A stretch of 64,000 bases of DNA, taken from Reticulascus tulasneorum. Lineage: Eukaryota > Ascomycota > Sordariomycetes > Glomerellales > Reticulascaceae. Below, piece after piece: positions 9,927-24,150 of this stretch. The DNA is taken from positions 1,332,676 through 1,396,675 of the forward strand of contig LSAX01000012.1 in assembly GCA_001557505.1 (NCBI GenBank), read 5' to 3'. The position numbers and the translations under genes were made by a program. Below the pieces are notes generated by a model. That model was not told where the DNA came from. It saw only the letters and a list, made by a program, of their open reading frames with translations, and did not search any database. Numbering within the stretch: the first letter of the stretch is position 1; each line of letters opens with the position of its first letter.

Positions 9927-12900
9927 ATAATGTTTAGAGGTAGATTTATATTATAGAAAAACTAATTAGACCTAATCAGAGAGATTATAATTAAATGTTT
10001 CTATATATTCTAAATAAATGTTATTAATAAAATAAGTTTTAAATATATAAGATAATATATTAATTATCTATTAATAATATAAAGAATATTATTAAGTTAA
10101 AAGAAAAACTAAGGTAAGCTTATTATTTATTATAAACGTTAATAATCGTTTTCAATTTTTAAAATTATATATAGAATATGTATATATATAGTATATCTAT
10201 AAAAATATTAAGATAAACTTTTAATAAATCATAGACGTTTTTTATATATAAAGATAAACTTATAACTCGTTAAGTTAACGGTTAACTTAACGTTAAACTA
10301 ATAAATAAATATTAAACTTTTATAAGACATATTAAACTAACTCTTTATAATATTATTAAGATCTAAATAGCTACGTGAAGTAGTTTATAACTTACTAGTT
10401 TCCTTATTTCTCCCTAATTTATAATTTATAATTTATAGTTTATTAGTTTAACCTGATTAGACTAGATTATTATATAAATATACTTTTATAAACCTTGGAA
10501 AAGCTCTTATTATATTGTGGACTTTAATAACAAATTAATAGAAAAGATAATATAGACATAATAATCTAGCCGTACTTATTTATATAGAAAAACACTAGTT
10601 GGTAGCGAATAGCTACGTTTCTAAGTCTTAGATAGACCTAATCAAGGATATATTATTATAAGAATATTAAAAACCTTAAAAAAAACATTATCTTTATATA
10701 AAATAAATAAGGTAAAAATGGTGTGATAAGTAAGCTTATTAATTAGAAATTATGTTAAGACTGAAAAGTTAGAGATAAGAGATAAAGGAGATTTTAAAAT
10801 AGTTATTTATAATAATTAACAAAAGCGAAATATTAGCTTTATAAAAGTTATAACTAATTAGAGGAATCTTAATAAGAAATTTAAGATGTTAAATATTAAG
10901 AAGATTAAAGCTTTAATGGTTTATAATGTGGTTAAAACTTATTATATAAATATTAATCCTTATTAAAAATAATAACTAATGTCTATATTATATATAAACA
11001 TTTATCTAAGCCTAACTAAGCTTAAATAAATATTAGAAAAATATAATATCTAAGATAAGGTTAATATAATCAATTATAAGATATAACTTATTATATTATA
11101 AATTAGAATAATAAACTTCTTAACGGTAAATCTTTAGATATAAAGAATAATATAAATAATAAGATAGGTTATAATATACTTGGCGGAGGTAGACTAATGG
11201 TTAATAGTTAAGAGGATATAGGTTTACCTTAATTAGGCCTATTTTGGTAATATAATATTAAAACTAAAAAATAATCTAAAACTTAATTAGAAAAAAAGTT
11301 TGAAAAACTTATTAAGCTTATTTCTTAATCTAGTAAATTTATTAATATTAAGAGTTTTTATATTAAAGTTGTTAATAAAAACTAAGAACATTTTTATAGA
11401 TATCTAAGATTATGTTTTATAATAATTATTAGATATTATAAAAGACTTTAATATTAAAGATAAACTAAAAAAGACTAAGAAAAAAGTCTTATGATTATAT
11501 AGCTTTATAGGCTAATTCCTTTCTCTTCTAGATAACCTATATATGTCTAATCTGACTTAGTTTATAATTAATATTAACTAATAAAAAGCTTTTATAGATA
11601 TTATAATGGTTAGTAATTAAGAGTAAATATTAAAAAGTAAAATTACTTATATATAATTAATAAAGATAACTTTTTTAAAGTTATCTAAAACTTTAAGATT
11701 TATAAATAACTAGATTATTAAGTTCTTAAATAAATATAAAAGCTAAATAAAACTTATTATATAAACTAATGATTAGAAAAAAGAAAATATAATAAAATAT
11801 ATCAGCTTAAAGTTTAAAAAGATCTTTAAGGTATACGTCATAGATAATACTATATAAGAAGAAATAAAAATAATATTTAAAAAAAAGTTTAAAATTATAG
11901 ACCTTAATCAGCTATAAGAACCTCTTAATAAGATTAAAAAGATAAAGGTTATAAAAAAAGATATTAAAGACTTAAGAGAAATAATAAAACTTTTATAGAA
12001 GATTAAAGATTATAAACGAAAAACCTTAAAAATAAATAATAATATTATAATTAACTTAAAGATAACTAAGGTTATATATATTATCTATTATAAAAAAATC
12101 CTTAAAGAAATAATTTAGAAGTTATTATTAGATAACCTTATTAATCTTAGATAACCTAAATATTTAAAGAAGTTTTATAAAACGATTAAAAATTAAATAA
12201 TTAGTAACTTTAAGCTAGATAGAAGTAAAAGGAAATTAAGTAAGAAATAATAAACTAACCTTAATTAAATATTAAGTAATTTGTTATCATCTTTAGAAAA
12301 AAAATCTAATAAAAAAATAGATAAGTTTGTTAAATAAATAAAAAGCTTTATCTTAAAGGCTAATATTAAAATTAAAAAAGCATTTATAAAATAGAAAAAG
12401 AAATAAAAAGATTTATAAAAAATAATAACTAAATATAATTTTATAGAAAAGACTATCTTTTATATTTAATTAGTCTGAAAAAAACGTTTAAAAAGTCTTT
12501 AAGATAATTAAGGAAATAGGTATTCGAAATTCTTTTGCTAAAGTTATTATGTTTATTATAGAAAGTTAAGGTATATATTAGTCTAATATATAAACTAGCT
12601 AACTAACCTTAAAGATAAGAAGATCTTCTTTCGTAAAAGAAAATATTATATAAAAGTTAACGTAAATATTTAAGAAGAATATATTCTAAACTATATAATT
12701 AAAAAAGGTTATATAAATAGCTTTTTAAATAAAAAAACGATTACTAGATAGATTAAAGGTAGATCTTCTAGATTATAATAATAATAAGTATTATAATATC
12801 TTAATTATAAAAGAACGTAGAAATAAAGGTTAGAAGATATAGAAGACCTTAATCAAAGATAATCATTAATCAAAAAAAATATAACCTTTATCTTAGCTAA

Positions 12901-15059
12901 ATTTATATTAAAAACAAAAAGTAACTTAAGAAATATATTCTTAATTACTTAATCTTAATCTAAAACTCTTAATTATTAATAAACCCTTTATAGCTAATCG
13001 TTACCACCACTAAAAACATTACAAAATATTAAGTTTAATAATAAAATATAAAATAAAATAAGCTTAATTATTCTTAATCAGGCTTAAATAATTTATTTTT
13101 TTTAGAATAAAATTTATAATAATATAGAAATATTAAAAAAGAAATCTATTTTAAAAAAGACTTTTAAAAAAAAATTAAATAAGTCTACTTCTTTTAGAAT
13201 AAATAATATAAAAAAAATCAACTTAGGTATTAATATAAAATATATCTTAGACCTTAGATTAATATTTAATAATAATAAGGTTATATATAAAGTTATTAAT
13301 AATATTAAGAAGTAAAAAGATATATAGATAATAAAGTTATTTATAAAAAATATTTATATAGTTATCTTAACATTTAAAGATATAAAGATAATTTAGTTTT
13401 AAATAATTATAAATAATTAGTCAAAAATAATACGTTTAGAAATACTTAAGTCTATCAAAATATTATAATTAAATATAATAAAAAGGTCTTTTCAAAAAAG
13501 AATTAAAAAGTAAAAGGTGATAGACGGTAAAGATAATATTATAATAATAATAATAAAAATAACCTTTATATTAACCTAATCAAGTTTAACTTAATTTTTA
13601 AATCTAATAATATTTTCGATAATTAGTTTATAAATCATTTTAGAAATTAGATTAAGAATTAAAACTAATAAACCAAGAAAGATAGTTCTTATTATTATTA
13701 ATATTAAAGTCTAATATAGTCTAATAAGAAAATCTATAATAAAGAGGCTTGGCCTTATAGACTATATAAAAAACTTAATATTTATAGTAAATAGTTTTAT
13801 ATTTGATTAAAGTTTAAAAATAATTAGATATATAAAAAAGTATATCTAGATAAGTTTATATTAGACTAAAATGATTATCTAAGTCTTATCTGATAAGAAT
13901 TATAACTATGATTTCTTGTTTAACATATTATTTATTATATAAATAACCTTTACGTTAAACTATTTTCATAATACTATTTTTATTAACCTTATTATTAAAT
14001 AAATATATCTTTTTATATTAATAAGATTTATAACAAAATCTAAAATAGCTAACATAAAGAAGATCTATTTTAACTAGGACTAAGATAACGAAAAACGTAA
14101 GGTTAAAGATAATAATCCTTCTAGAGGAAAATCTTACTAATAAGATAAAGCTAGTAGAAACAACTAAGGGTATATTAGTCTTAAAACCTTAGAATTAGAA
14201 AGAATAGAGCTTAGCGATATTTTTCTTAATTTTATCTTTCTTAATTAAACTTATTATATTATAAAATTATTAATAAAACTTATATATAATGTTATATTAT
14301 CTTAAATTTGTAAAGTTATAATAACGTTTAAACATTATAACTTAAAATATACTTATTACCAAATTGCTAAAAAGATAGTAATATATAAAAAAAAGGTAAT
14401 TATTTAACGATTATATATCTTAAAGATAATTTGATAATAAAGTAACTTTAATTAGTAAAAAAGGAAAGAGGAAGAATTATTAATAAAAATATATTTTACT
14501 AAAATAAAAATTCACTATTTAGAAAGTAAAGAGTTTAAGAAGCTAAAAGAAGAAAAAATTAAAAAAATAAAATTAAAGATTTTATAATTATAGAACAAAG
14601 AAGGTATTAAAAAGGTATAAAGGTAAATATTAAGAACTTATAAGCTAAAAAAGGTTAAAATTCATCTTATAAATAATGTTTTTTCTAATAGATTAATATT
14701 AGAAAGGGATATAAAATAGAAAGTAAAAAAGCTTAAAAAGATAAGAGAACTTTTTAGATAGTAAAACCCTCTCTATCTTAACCTGATCACCTTTAAGTTC
14801 TTAACAATTAAGCTAAGAAATCATTTTATAAAAGAAAGACTTTAACTTATCTTAGACTTTCTTAGGTATTTATATAAAAAAGAATATAAACTTTTTAAAA
14901 TTATGTTTTTTAATTATAAAGCAGCTTTTACATAAAACTTTTTTAAATATAAACAGTTAGACCTTGTTATTATATTATAATAGAAGATAAAGATAATATT
15001 ATATAAAATATAATAAGTAAAAAGTATCTTAATCTTAAAGATGTTAGAAATTATAATCA
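9927..15059 (+). pseudogene. Gypsy gag/protease region, decayed
   Basis: This is the 5.1 kb between the 5' LTR and the readable RT. By position it should contain gag and protease on plus, but RIP has left no domain I can name. It is about 2 kb longer than needed for gag plus protease. Residual GC patches, such as near 10600 and 11180, do not match a recognised element. Confidence 0.4.
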
Positions 15060-15660
15060 TTTAGATATTTAAAGAACATCTTAAAAAAAGAATTCTCGAA
15101 AAAAGTTATATTTTTTATAAAAACCCTTAATTCCTTATTTATAAAAAAGATAATAAGATAAAGTTAATTAACTTTACTATAAAGATTAACATTATGATTA
15201 TTAAAGATAACTTTATCCTTTTTAACATTAATAAATTCTCAGAAGATTTTATTATATATAAACTAATATCTTTATTTGATTTTTTCTTTAAATATAACTA
15301 AATTAACCTTAATAAAGAAAGTAAAAACTTTATAATATTTATAACGTTAATAAAGTTTTTCTAAATATATACCTTATTATAAAGAGCTACCAACTTAGTT
15401 ACTTAATTTATACATATCATTATTAAGATTTTATATAACTTTATATTTAAAATCTATTAAGCTTTCTTAGATAATATTATAGTTAAAAAGCTAAAGACTA
15501 TTTATAATAATAAGCTAATTAAGTTTAAAATAAGAAGATATATTATAAAATATATTACTAATATTAATAAAATATTTATAAACGTTAAGTTAATAAGTTA
15601 TATAATAATAGATATGAAATTTTAATAATGTTAAAAATTAATAATCTTAGTAAGATATAT
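15060..15660 (+). pseudogene. Gypsy reverse transcriptase (RIP-decayed)
   Basis: Read on plus with stops ignored, fragments match the Gypsy RT order: an NPWFLIYKKD-like box (Trp now a stop), a KLINFTIKIN segment, LISLFDFFFKYN around the first catalytic Asp, a RATNLV segment (normally QGATNSV), and AFLDNIIVK for the YLDD-type box. Substitutions are those expected from G-to-A and C-to-T changes. It is not functional. Confidence 0.8.
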
Positions 15661-16079
15661 CTATAAGATGTTAGGTTAGAAACCAGAAAAAACAAAGATC
15701 ATCAAGATTAAAGAGTAAGAACTTTATAAAGATATTATTAAGATCTAATTATTCTTAAATATTATTACGTTTTACTGCTATTAAGTATAAGACTTTATAA
15801 TTATTATTAAACTATTTACACTTTTTCTAAAAAAAGATATTATCTTTATCTAAGAAATAGACTAAAAATAGATAATAAATTAACTTAAGTAATAATTAAT
15901 AAAAACCTTAATCTTTATTATATTAATATATAAGCCTAGATCAAAGCTAATATATCTTTATATAAACGTTAGTAATATTAGCTAAAGAGCAATATTAAGC
16001 TAATTTACTTTTAACAAGAAAAAACAAATAGCTTAATATAAAAATAATATATAGAAAAAGCCAAAACTTATTTATAATA

Positions 16080-16330
16080 TAAATAAACTTAAATTAAGAA
16101 AAGTCTTAATATCTTTAAAAAGACTTAAAAACTACTTTTATAATACTTATTTTCTATTAGAAACCAACGTTAAAATACTTATTTTATAGCTTAATAACAT
16201 AATATTAGATCTCTTAAAAGCATTAATCTTAAAATAGATAATATAGATTTATCTTTTTAACTTTAAAATTAAATATATACCAAAGACGAAGAATATAATA
16301 ACTAATAAGTTATCCTAAAAACCATTAAGC
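16080..16330 (+). pseudogene. Gypsy RNase H (RIP-decayed)
   Basis: The frame reads LKRLKNYFYNTYFLLETNVK, then an ILQLNN segment and a FKIKYIPKTKNII segment. This is the end of the RNase H domain of Gypsy pol (LLETDHK...QLN...FDIKHVPGKKN type). Single-codon stops occur where Trp or Gln is expected. Confidence 0.78.
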
Positions 16331-16859
16331 TTTTCTAACCTTATTAACAAAGAAAATGAAGAGGATATTAACAACTTTATCGATAGATAAATCTTCTTCT
16401 TAACTATAAACCTTAACGTTATAAATATTAAAAATCTATAACTAATATCTAATATATTTAACGTTAATTAGATATAAGATCAAAAGTCTAAACGGATTAC
16501 GTATATCTTAATAACTCTAAATATACCAACTAGTCTTACTAAGTTATAATAAGATAAATTAAAAAAGAAAATATATAAATTCTTAATCAAAAACAGACTT
16601 TTTTAGACCTAACTATTAAGTAAATACCTTACCTCTCGTCGACGAATAAATAAAAAAGAATATTAATTATCCTTAATCAGAGATAATCATAAGATTACTA
16701 ACTATAAAATAAAAGAACTAATATATAAGTTATATATTAACAAATATTATTAAAATAATATATACTAGATAGTTAAAGAAGTTTTTATAATATACTTAAT
16801 ATATTAAATATTAACTTTTAGATAAAATAAACCTTATAGATAGACTAAAACATAATTAA

Positions 16860-17260
16860 CAATATTTAAAGTTATCTATTTAGATATATAATTCATAAAG
16901 AAATAGATAATAATAAAAGTTAAAGATCATTTTACTAGCTAATTAGAAATAAGATATTTCTTAAATAATAAGTCTATATATATTACAAAGTTCTTATTTA
17001 AAGAAATTATCTATTACTATAATATCTACGGTAAGCTGATAATTAATAAAGAATTAGAAAATAAGAAATATATTATAAAGTTTGCTAGAAAATATAACCT
17101 ACGTTAATAACTTACCTTAATATATTACTTTTATATAAACAAAATCTTTAAAATAAGATACTAGCTAATAATAAAGATATTTTAGATCTAATATAATTAA
17201 AATTATACAAATATCTTAACATTTCTCTTAACAACCTTATTTATAAACTATATATATATT
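16860..17260 (+). pseudogene. Gypsy integrase core (RIP-decayed)
   Basis: The frame reads FLFKEIIYYYNIYGKLIINK followed by ELENKKYIIKFARKYN. This is the rve-core pattern of a Gypsy integrase around the second catalytic Asp (D..G.EN) and the following helix. The expected SAYHPQANG block is replaced by stops just downstream (about 17105-17130). Confidence 0.8.
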
Positions 17261-18059
17261 TATAATCTAACTAAATATACTTTATTTTACCTTATATATA
17301 ATTATAAAGTTATTATGTTAATAAAGATTAATATTATTATATAAAAAGTTCTTAAATAAGATATAGTCTATACGCCTAATCAAGAATTAATAATACAAAC
17401 AAGAATGATTATATAACTTAAAAAAGATTAAAAACATATAACCAAACTCTTTAACCATAAAAGAAAGACTTAGGTTAAATAATAGAACAAAAGATATAAA
17501 AGAGGTCTTTATAAATAAAAACTAGCTTTAAAAGATATAATATTAGTTTATAACGTGGTCAGATCTCTTAATAAGAATAGAAGTTTTAAGCTTAAGTTAA
17601 AATAGCTAAAACCTTATAAGATTAAGTTAATAATTCTAAATAATACATCTTATAGACTAAAATCCCTTAATAAAGAAGAAAAAAAAAAATCTATATATTT
17701 AAAACATAAACTAAAGAAGTTTATTAAGGTTCTTAATAGATGGTAAGAACTAGAAGATAAAATGTTAACTTAAAAAGACTAAAATAAAGATATTATAAAC
17801 TTACTCTTAGACTTTAACCTAACACCTCTCAAAGAAGAAGAAAAAAAATATAAAGAAAAGATAATTATAAACCTAGAAGACCTTAATATATACTTAATCT
17901 TAAAGGTTATACGCTAAACAATTAAAAAGAAGTATATAGAAAAACTTTAAAAATAACTTTTCCAAAATATTAAAAACTTTAAGAAAGACGACTTCTTTAT
18001 CCTAATTCAATAAGGAAAGCTAACAGACCATAATAAATACTAAGATATCTTAAAATAAG

Positions 18060-21000
18060 GTTAATTAAGCTTAACTATAACTTAATTTCATATTACCATA
18101 ACCTAATAGTTAATAACCAGCCTCTTATACCTTTATTTCTAAGACTAATTCTATAAACCTATATCTTATTTTCTATATTATTATATTACCTTTTCCTTCT
18201 GTTAAACCTTAATTTTATATTTTTAAGCCTATTTTCTATTATTATTAAACCTTTATTTTAACTTATCTAACTTTTTATTTATTTATTTTCTTTTCTAAAA
18301 GTTATATAATTTTAAAAATTTTACTTTTTTATTTTTTTTACTTATATTTATCTTTAACATTTTATTTTCTAAGATCTAAAAGAGATGGCTTTATAAGATA
18401 AAAGATAATATATTTAATAAGTATTAAGCTTGATTAGGTTATTATAATTATTATAATTATAAATTAGAACTAACAAAATAGAAATTTTTATTTATAAAAC
18501 CTTTTTAATTCTTAAAAACTAAGGTTATTATTAAATTTATATCTTAACCTTTTATTTAATTATTTTTTATATATCTTTATTTTTAGCTTTTTTATTTAAA
18601 AAACCTTAAGATATTATATTCTACTTAATTTGTTAAGAGATCTTAATGTTAATAACAAGATAAAGTCTAAGAGTGATAATAGTTTTATTTTAAAGGTGGT
18701 TAAGATAAAGAACTAAAGATATAACGTCTTTAGTTTAAGATATGTTAAATTATTTATAAAAGAAATCAGTTATAATAAATAGATAAAGAAAGTTAAAGTT
18801 GAAAAGATAAATCTATTTAGCTTTAATTATAATAAACTAAGTTTTAAAAGCCTTTTAAGCTTGATTAAACTTATTAGCTTTAAAGCTAAATAGCTTATAA
18901 GTTATATTATTAACCTGAAAAGTATAATCAGACTTCTTAAAGAATTTATAATTAATATAATAATTATCTTAATAATTAGGTAATAAGATATATTTAAAGA
19001 AAAGGTATATAACTTATATATTAATATATAAAATATTATTAAAACTAGAAAAGTTATATTAATCTTTATAATATTTGTAAAAGACCTTGTTAATTTCTCC
19101 GTAAGTTTAGATAAGTAAGTTTTTAATAATATTTAGGTGATAAGTGAATTTTATAAACTAATAACTAAAAATATTATAATTATTAATAATTATAATTATA
19201 TATTAAAAGAACTTAGGTTTAAAAGTTATTAAGTTATTAGTAAAAAGATTATTATTAAGTATATTTCGTTAAAAATAGTAAATAACATCTTTTTGAGATT
19301 TATTATTTTTAATAAATTTAACAAACTAAATTTTAAAGTAAATAGAATTAAGTTATATATTATTATCATTTTAAGCTAAGCCTTTTAAGAATAAATATTA
19401 AAGATAAATAATAATTTATTATTAATTAGCTTTGATTAGTTATAAAGAAAAAAGAATAGTTTATAATAAGTTCTTTTTTAATATAATAGAAAAATCTATA
19501 ATTTATAAACATCTTAATATTAAATAATAATCATAGCTCTTATTCGTTAAGAATCTTGATAAGCTTAATTTTATAATGGTGAATATAGTTATTAAGATCG
19601 ACGAGAAAGTGAAAAATATGATTTATAATAAATAAAAGTTCTAATTAGAGAAATAAAGAAGTTGATTTTGAGAGTTTAAAGATAAAGAATATAAGAAAGA
19701 GATATTTTTTTTTATAGATAAGAAAAGGATAAAGAAACTTTAAAATAAGAAAGTTATTTATTAGATAAGAAAAGAAAAGAGAAAAAGAAAAAAGAAAAAT
19801 AAAAATGTTTTTTTTATTTAAAGATGTTAAGTAAAAAGGTTATTATTATTATTAAAAAGAAAAAACTTAAAAAAGGAAATAGAAAAAGAGCTTTTTTATA
19901 ATTATTATTAATATTAGAAATCTATATATATTATAATTTCCTTTTAACCATTAAACTAACTATTATTATATATCTTTAAACTATTTAAAAATATTATTTT
20001 TATATCTTTAATATCTTAATTAAGGTTATTATAGATTTATTAAATATTAAAGATTTTAATAAGAGAAAATAAGCCTTAAAAAGGATTTTCTACTTATATA
20101 TATTTAACTTACTTATATCTAATAATTTATTCTTTATTTATATATATTTTTTTATTTATATTATTAAAAAACCTTATATTTTATTTTTTTAATCTTTGTT
20201 AATTAAGGATATAATTATATCTTGAAAAAGTAATCAATAAGATCTTATTAAAAATAAACTTTTTAATCTTTTTAATATAGATAAGATAAAGAGATTATTA
20301 AAAATTATTAAACAATTTCTTTAAATGATTTATATTAATTTATTTAAACTAATTAATATATCTTAAATCTTATTACCTTTATTATTAATAAAAAGAGCTT
20401 TTAAGCCTAACTAGGCTAATAAACCTTAAATCCTTTAAAAAGATGTTATGTTTTTTAGTAAGGAATATATATATATATTCTTTATAAATAATATAAATAT
20501 ATTAACTCTAACTAATGAAGAATATAAGGTATGTTTTACCTTTTAGAATAAAGGAATAATTTAAATGATTATTTTTGATAAGTCTAAAGTTATAACCTTA
20601 TATAAATTAGATTAGTAAGGTAATAATATAAAAGACTTTTATAAATCTTAATATATAATTAGCTTGATAAGATTCTAAAACTAAGTTTTATAATTAAGTT
20701 CTCTTCTATTTTTAATAATCTTTCTACTTAATAAGCTTATTATTATTAAACCTAAAAGAGAAGAACTTAAGCTAGATCTTAAAAAATATTAAAAAAAGTT
20801 TAAATAATAAATTAACTAATATTAAAGTTAAAATTAGAAAGATAAATAATTAAGTTTGTTTAATATATACTTATTTATAAATCTATAGAACTTTGAAATT
20901 ATGATAAAGAAAAAAGACTAACTAATTAAAGAGATAATGATTAAAAGTTTAACCTTGATCAGGAAAAAATATGATTTAAGGATTTATAATATAGTTTATT

Positions 21001-23505
21001 TAGAATAATTAGATTTAGTAATATTAAGGAGGTAATAGTCTTATTAAAGAGGTTTGATTATAAAAGCTAGAAATACTTTATAATATATAAATAATTATCT
21101 TTATTAACTATTATGATAATTATTAAGTTATAACTATCGTTGATTAGGTTTATAAGATTGTCTTCTTTTATAATAACCTTTAGAATAATAGCTACGTTAA
21201 AGATTAGTTTACCTTATAAATAATATAAATTATAAGCTAATACCAAACTCATAAGCTTAATCTTATTAACGAACAAATCTTGAAAGCTAAGTTCTATTTA
21301 TACCTAAGTATTATTTAACTTAATAGTTATAGTTATAGATATTTTATGTTAAACTAGATTAAAATGATAGTTTAAGAAGTTAAGATAAACTTAGTATAAT
21401 TAGTTTTTTATTAGATCTAAGATAAACAAACTTATTATTAATTAAGTAAGAAATAATTTATTATTTATATTAATATCTATCTTTAAAACCTAATTAAGTA
21501 TAAACTTAGCTTATCTACTTACATATAAGAATATAACTATTATAACGTTAAAATATTATATAAAAAATATCTTTTTCAAATATTAAAGACTATAGAAAAA
21601 CAAAAAGGCCTTTTATTAATAATATTTCTTTTAACTAAGAAGGTTAACATACTTTTAAAGACTTTCTAAAACTTAAGATAAATAAAAAAGATCTTTAAAG
21701 ATAAAAGCTTAACAATCATTTTATATAATATAACTAATAAAAGTTTTTAAAAAAACATATTCTTATTAAAATCTCTATATTATTACTCTTTACTTAAGCT
21801 AAAGAATTAACATTATTAACTATTATCTTCTTTTATATCTTTAATTATTAAACTTATTAAGAAACCTTAAGATAAACCTAATTAGGTTTTTATAAACCTT
21901 TTTAATATAAATAACTTAAAAGATATAAAAACTTTTAAAAGCTAGTTAAAAGGTTATTAATTAAAAATATAATAAAATTAATAATAATAAGCAAATAAAC
22001 TTTAACTATTTATAAATTTTTAAAATCTTAAATTGAAAATAACTAATAAAGACTAACTAAATGATAAAGAGATATTAAATAGCCTTATCTTAATTTATAA
22101 AAGACTTATTAATTTCTTAATTATTTGTTAAATAGAGAATAGCTAAATTATAAACCTAAAAGGTAAAATTATTATTTTTAAGTAAAAATAAAATATTAAG
22201 TAAATATAAAAAGCTTATTTATTAATAATTATCAAATATTTTAATAATCATTAAATTATAATTATCGTTAATCAGACCTGTAAAATGATCTTCTACTAAG
22301 ATAACTTTTAAAAAGATAAAGTTAATATAGAAAAACGGTTTATAATATAGATAAATTATATCTTTTATTAATATTAGAAATATAGATTAAGACTTAGTAA
22401 ATCTTAAGTCTTTTAAATAAATATTCATTTTTATTATAACATAATATAATTAAATAGATATAATTATAATTTCTTAATATTAAAATAGATCTATTATATA
22501 ATATAAGAAAAGTTTTAAAATATTAGGTTCTCTATTTTCTATATCATATTAAATAACGTTCTCTATTATCAAAAATCGTAACTGTGGTTATATATATATA
22601 TCAAAACTAATTTTAAAAACTTAATTAAAACTAAACTTAATCTCTCTTTATAATATTAGTTACTTAATAATAACTATAAGGTTAATATAATAAACAAAGA
22701 TTAATTAAAACCTATTTTATTACCTTTTTTACGTTTTAATAATCTTAGCCTAGTTAACCAAATATAAATTAAAAACTTTTATTATAACAAAGATAATAAA
22801 CTTATCTTCTTTAACGAAGATAAAGATAACGAGGATATTAATATATCTAATCAGGGTTTAAAGACCTTAATTAATCATTTTAAGACCTTAGTTTTTAAAT
22901 CTTTATTATCTATTATTTTATTGTAGACACCTTAGGCTAAGTTTACGTTTAAAAAAAACTTTTTACCTTATATAACCTTAACACTAAAAAAGAAAGCAAA
23001 CTATTTATAACTAACCATCTATATAAAACCTTTTATAAAGGCCTAACTTATTATAGATAATCTTCTTTTAATATTTGTTAAATTACTTTATATAAGTATT
23101 ATTATTAATAAGAAGCTTATATCATAATATGTTATAATAGCTAAATGGTTTTTATAATAATAAGACCTTTTTGTTGATGTTAATAAACGATCTAAGATAT
23201 ATAATTATATTAAGATAATCAAGTTTATAATAACCTTTAAATAAGTAAGATAAGGAAAATTCAAAATATCTTATAAATAGATATAATAAGATATTAAGAA
23301 TAAATAAAAAACCAGATTATATTAAGTTAGAAGATAAACTCTCTATAGATCTTATATATACCTATAAAAATAGTTGGTAATATATAAAGCTAAAACGTCT
23401 AATAAATATAAACGTTTTCTTAACTTTTTAGAAAAAAAATCTAAGAAAAAATATAATAATAAAGCTTAATTCGTAAAGATATTAGATATTATACTTAAAG
23501 ACGAT
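18060..23505. other. unexplained 5.4-kb segment between Gypsy integrase and 3' LTR
   Basis: After the integrase end, Gypsy elements normally reach the LTR within a few hundred bases. Here 5.4 kb of RIP-mutated DNA intervenes. Sub-blocks differ in strand bias: 18.6-19.8 kb keeps G but little C on plus, and 22.6-23.1 kb keeps more C. I could not identify a domain or a second LTR pair by eye. It may be another nested element whose ends are obscured, or an additional ORF of the Gypsy element. Confidence 0.5.
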
Positions 23506-23929
23506 TAAAACTAGGTAAGGCAAAATAAATACGTTTTATTATAAACTTATTATAACTAACCTAATCAAGCTTAAATATATATTTATATATATATTAATTA
23601 TTAATCTTTTCTATATTTAGTTATTTTTATAGCTTTCATTAGCACGTTCGGAGGTATATTTATAAGTATATTTTATAATATTATTAAATTTATATTATTA
23701 AGTTATCTTATAAAATCATAAATTTATAAGTCTTTACTTTATAAAAGCTTTAATTACACCATTAGATCTACTTATCCCTAATTAAAGATAAAACACTTTC
23801 TACGTTTATATAATTATCTAGATGGTTGAGATATCGCTATTTTAATATGTTATGTTAGGTTATATATGTTAGAGTATTTAATAGTTATGGTGGTGTGGTT
23901 ACGAGATAACCTGGCCTAGGTCAATTTCA
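23506..23929 (+). repeat. Gypsy LTR, 3' copy
   Basis: 424 bp, aligned over its full length with 9503-9926. It retains a GC-rich end (GTTATGGTGGTGTGG ... CCTGGCCTAGG) where the 5' copy has lost nearly every G, showing that RIP hit the copies independently. Confidence 0.87.
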
Positions 23930-24150
23930 ATAGTTTTTAATATTATAAAAAGTTCTTTATATTATAAAAATAACAACTTTTTTAATTTATATAATACCTT
24001 ATTAAGCTTAATATAAACATTTAAATTATTCTTAAACTTATTAAGTAACTTAAAGCTAAAGTTTTTAAACTTATTAGGTAATTTATAAAAAACTTGTTTA
24101 TTAATCTTATCGATCAGGCTATTTAAGAACACGTTTATAATATTAAATTA
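23930..24150 (-). pseudogene. Copia reverse transcriptase, N-terminal half (fragment)
   Basis: Read on minus, this ends with VYIKLNKVLYKLKKLLFL, a stop, then YKELFIILKTI. It is the Copia RT signature LNKALYGLKQAPRLWYKEL with Trp turned into a stop. It abuts the Gypsy LTR at 23929 and joins in frame to the fragment ending at 9498 once the insertion is removed. Confidence 0.86.

Larger units (their letters stand above)
9503..23929 (+). mobile_element. nested Gypsy-type LTR retrotransposon inserted in Copia RT
   Basis: A 424-bp direct repeat at 9503-9926 and 23506-23929 differs only by transitions. The two copies bound 14.4 kb, and ATAG occurs on both outer sides (9499-9502 and 23930-23933). 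Removing the element plus one ATAG rejoins the two halves of the Copia reverse transcriptase in frame, which confirms the borders. Inside, on plus, Gypsy-family RT (about 15.06-15.65 kb), RNase H (about 16.08-16.33 kb) and integrase core (about 16.9-17.2 kb) are readable between many stops, in Gypsy order. The total length is roughly twice a usual Gypsy element. Either there is a further insertion inside or the element carries extra sequence. Confidence 0.88.
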
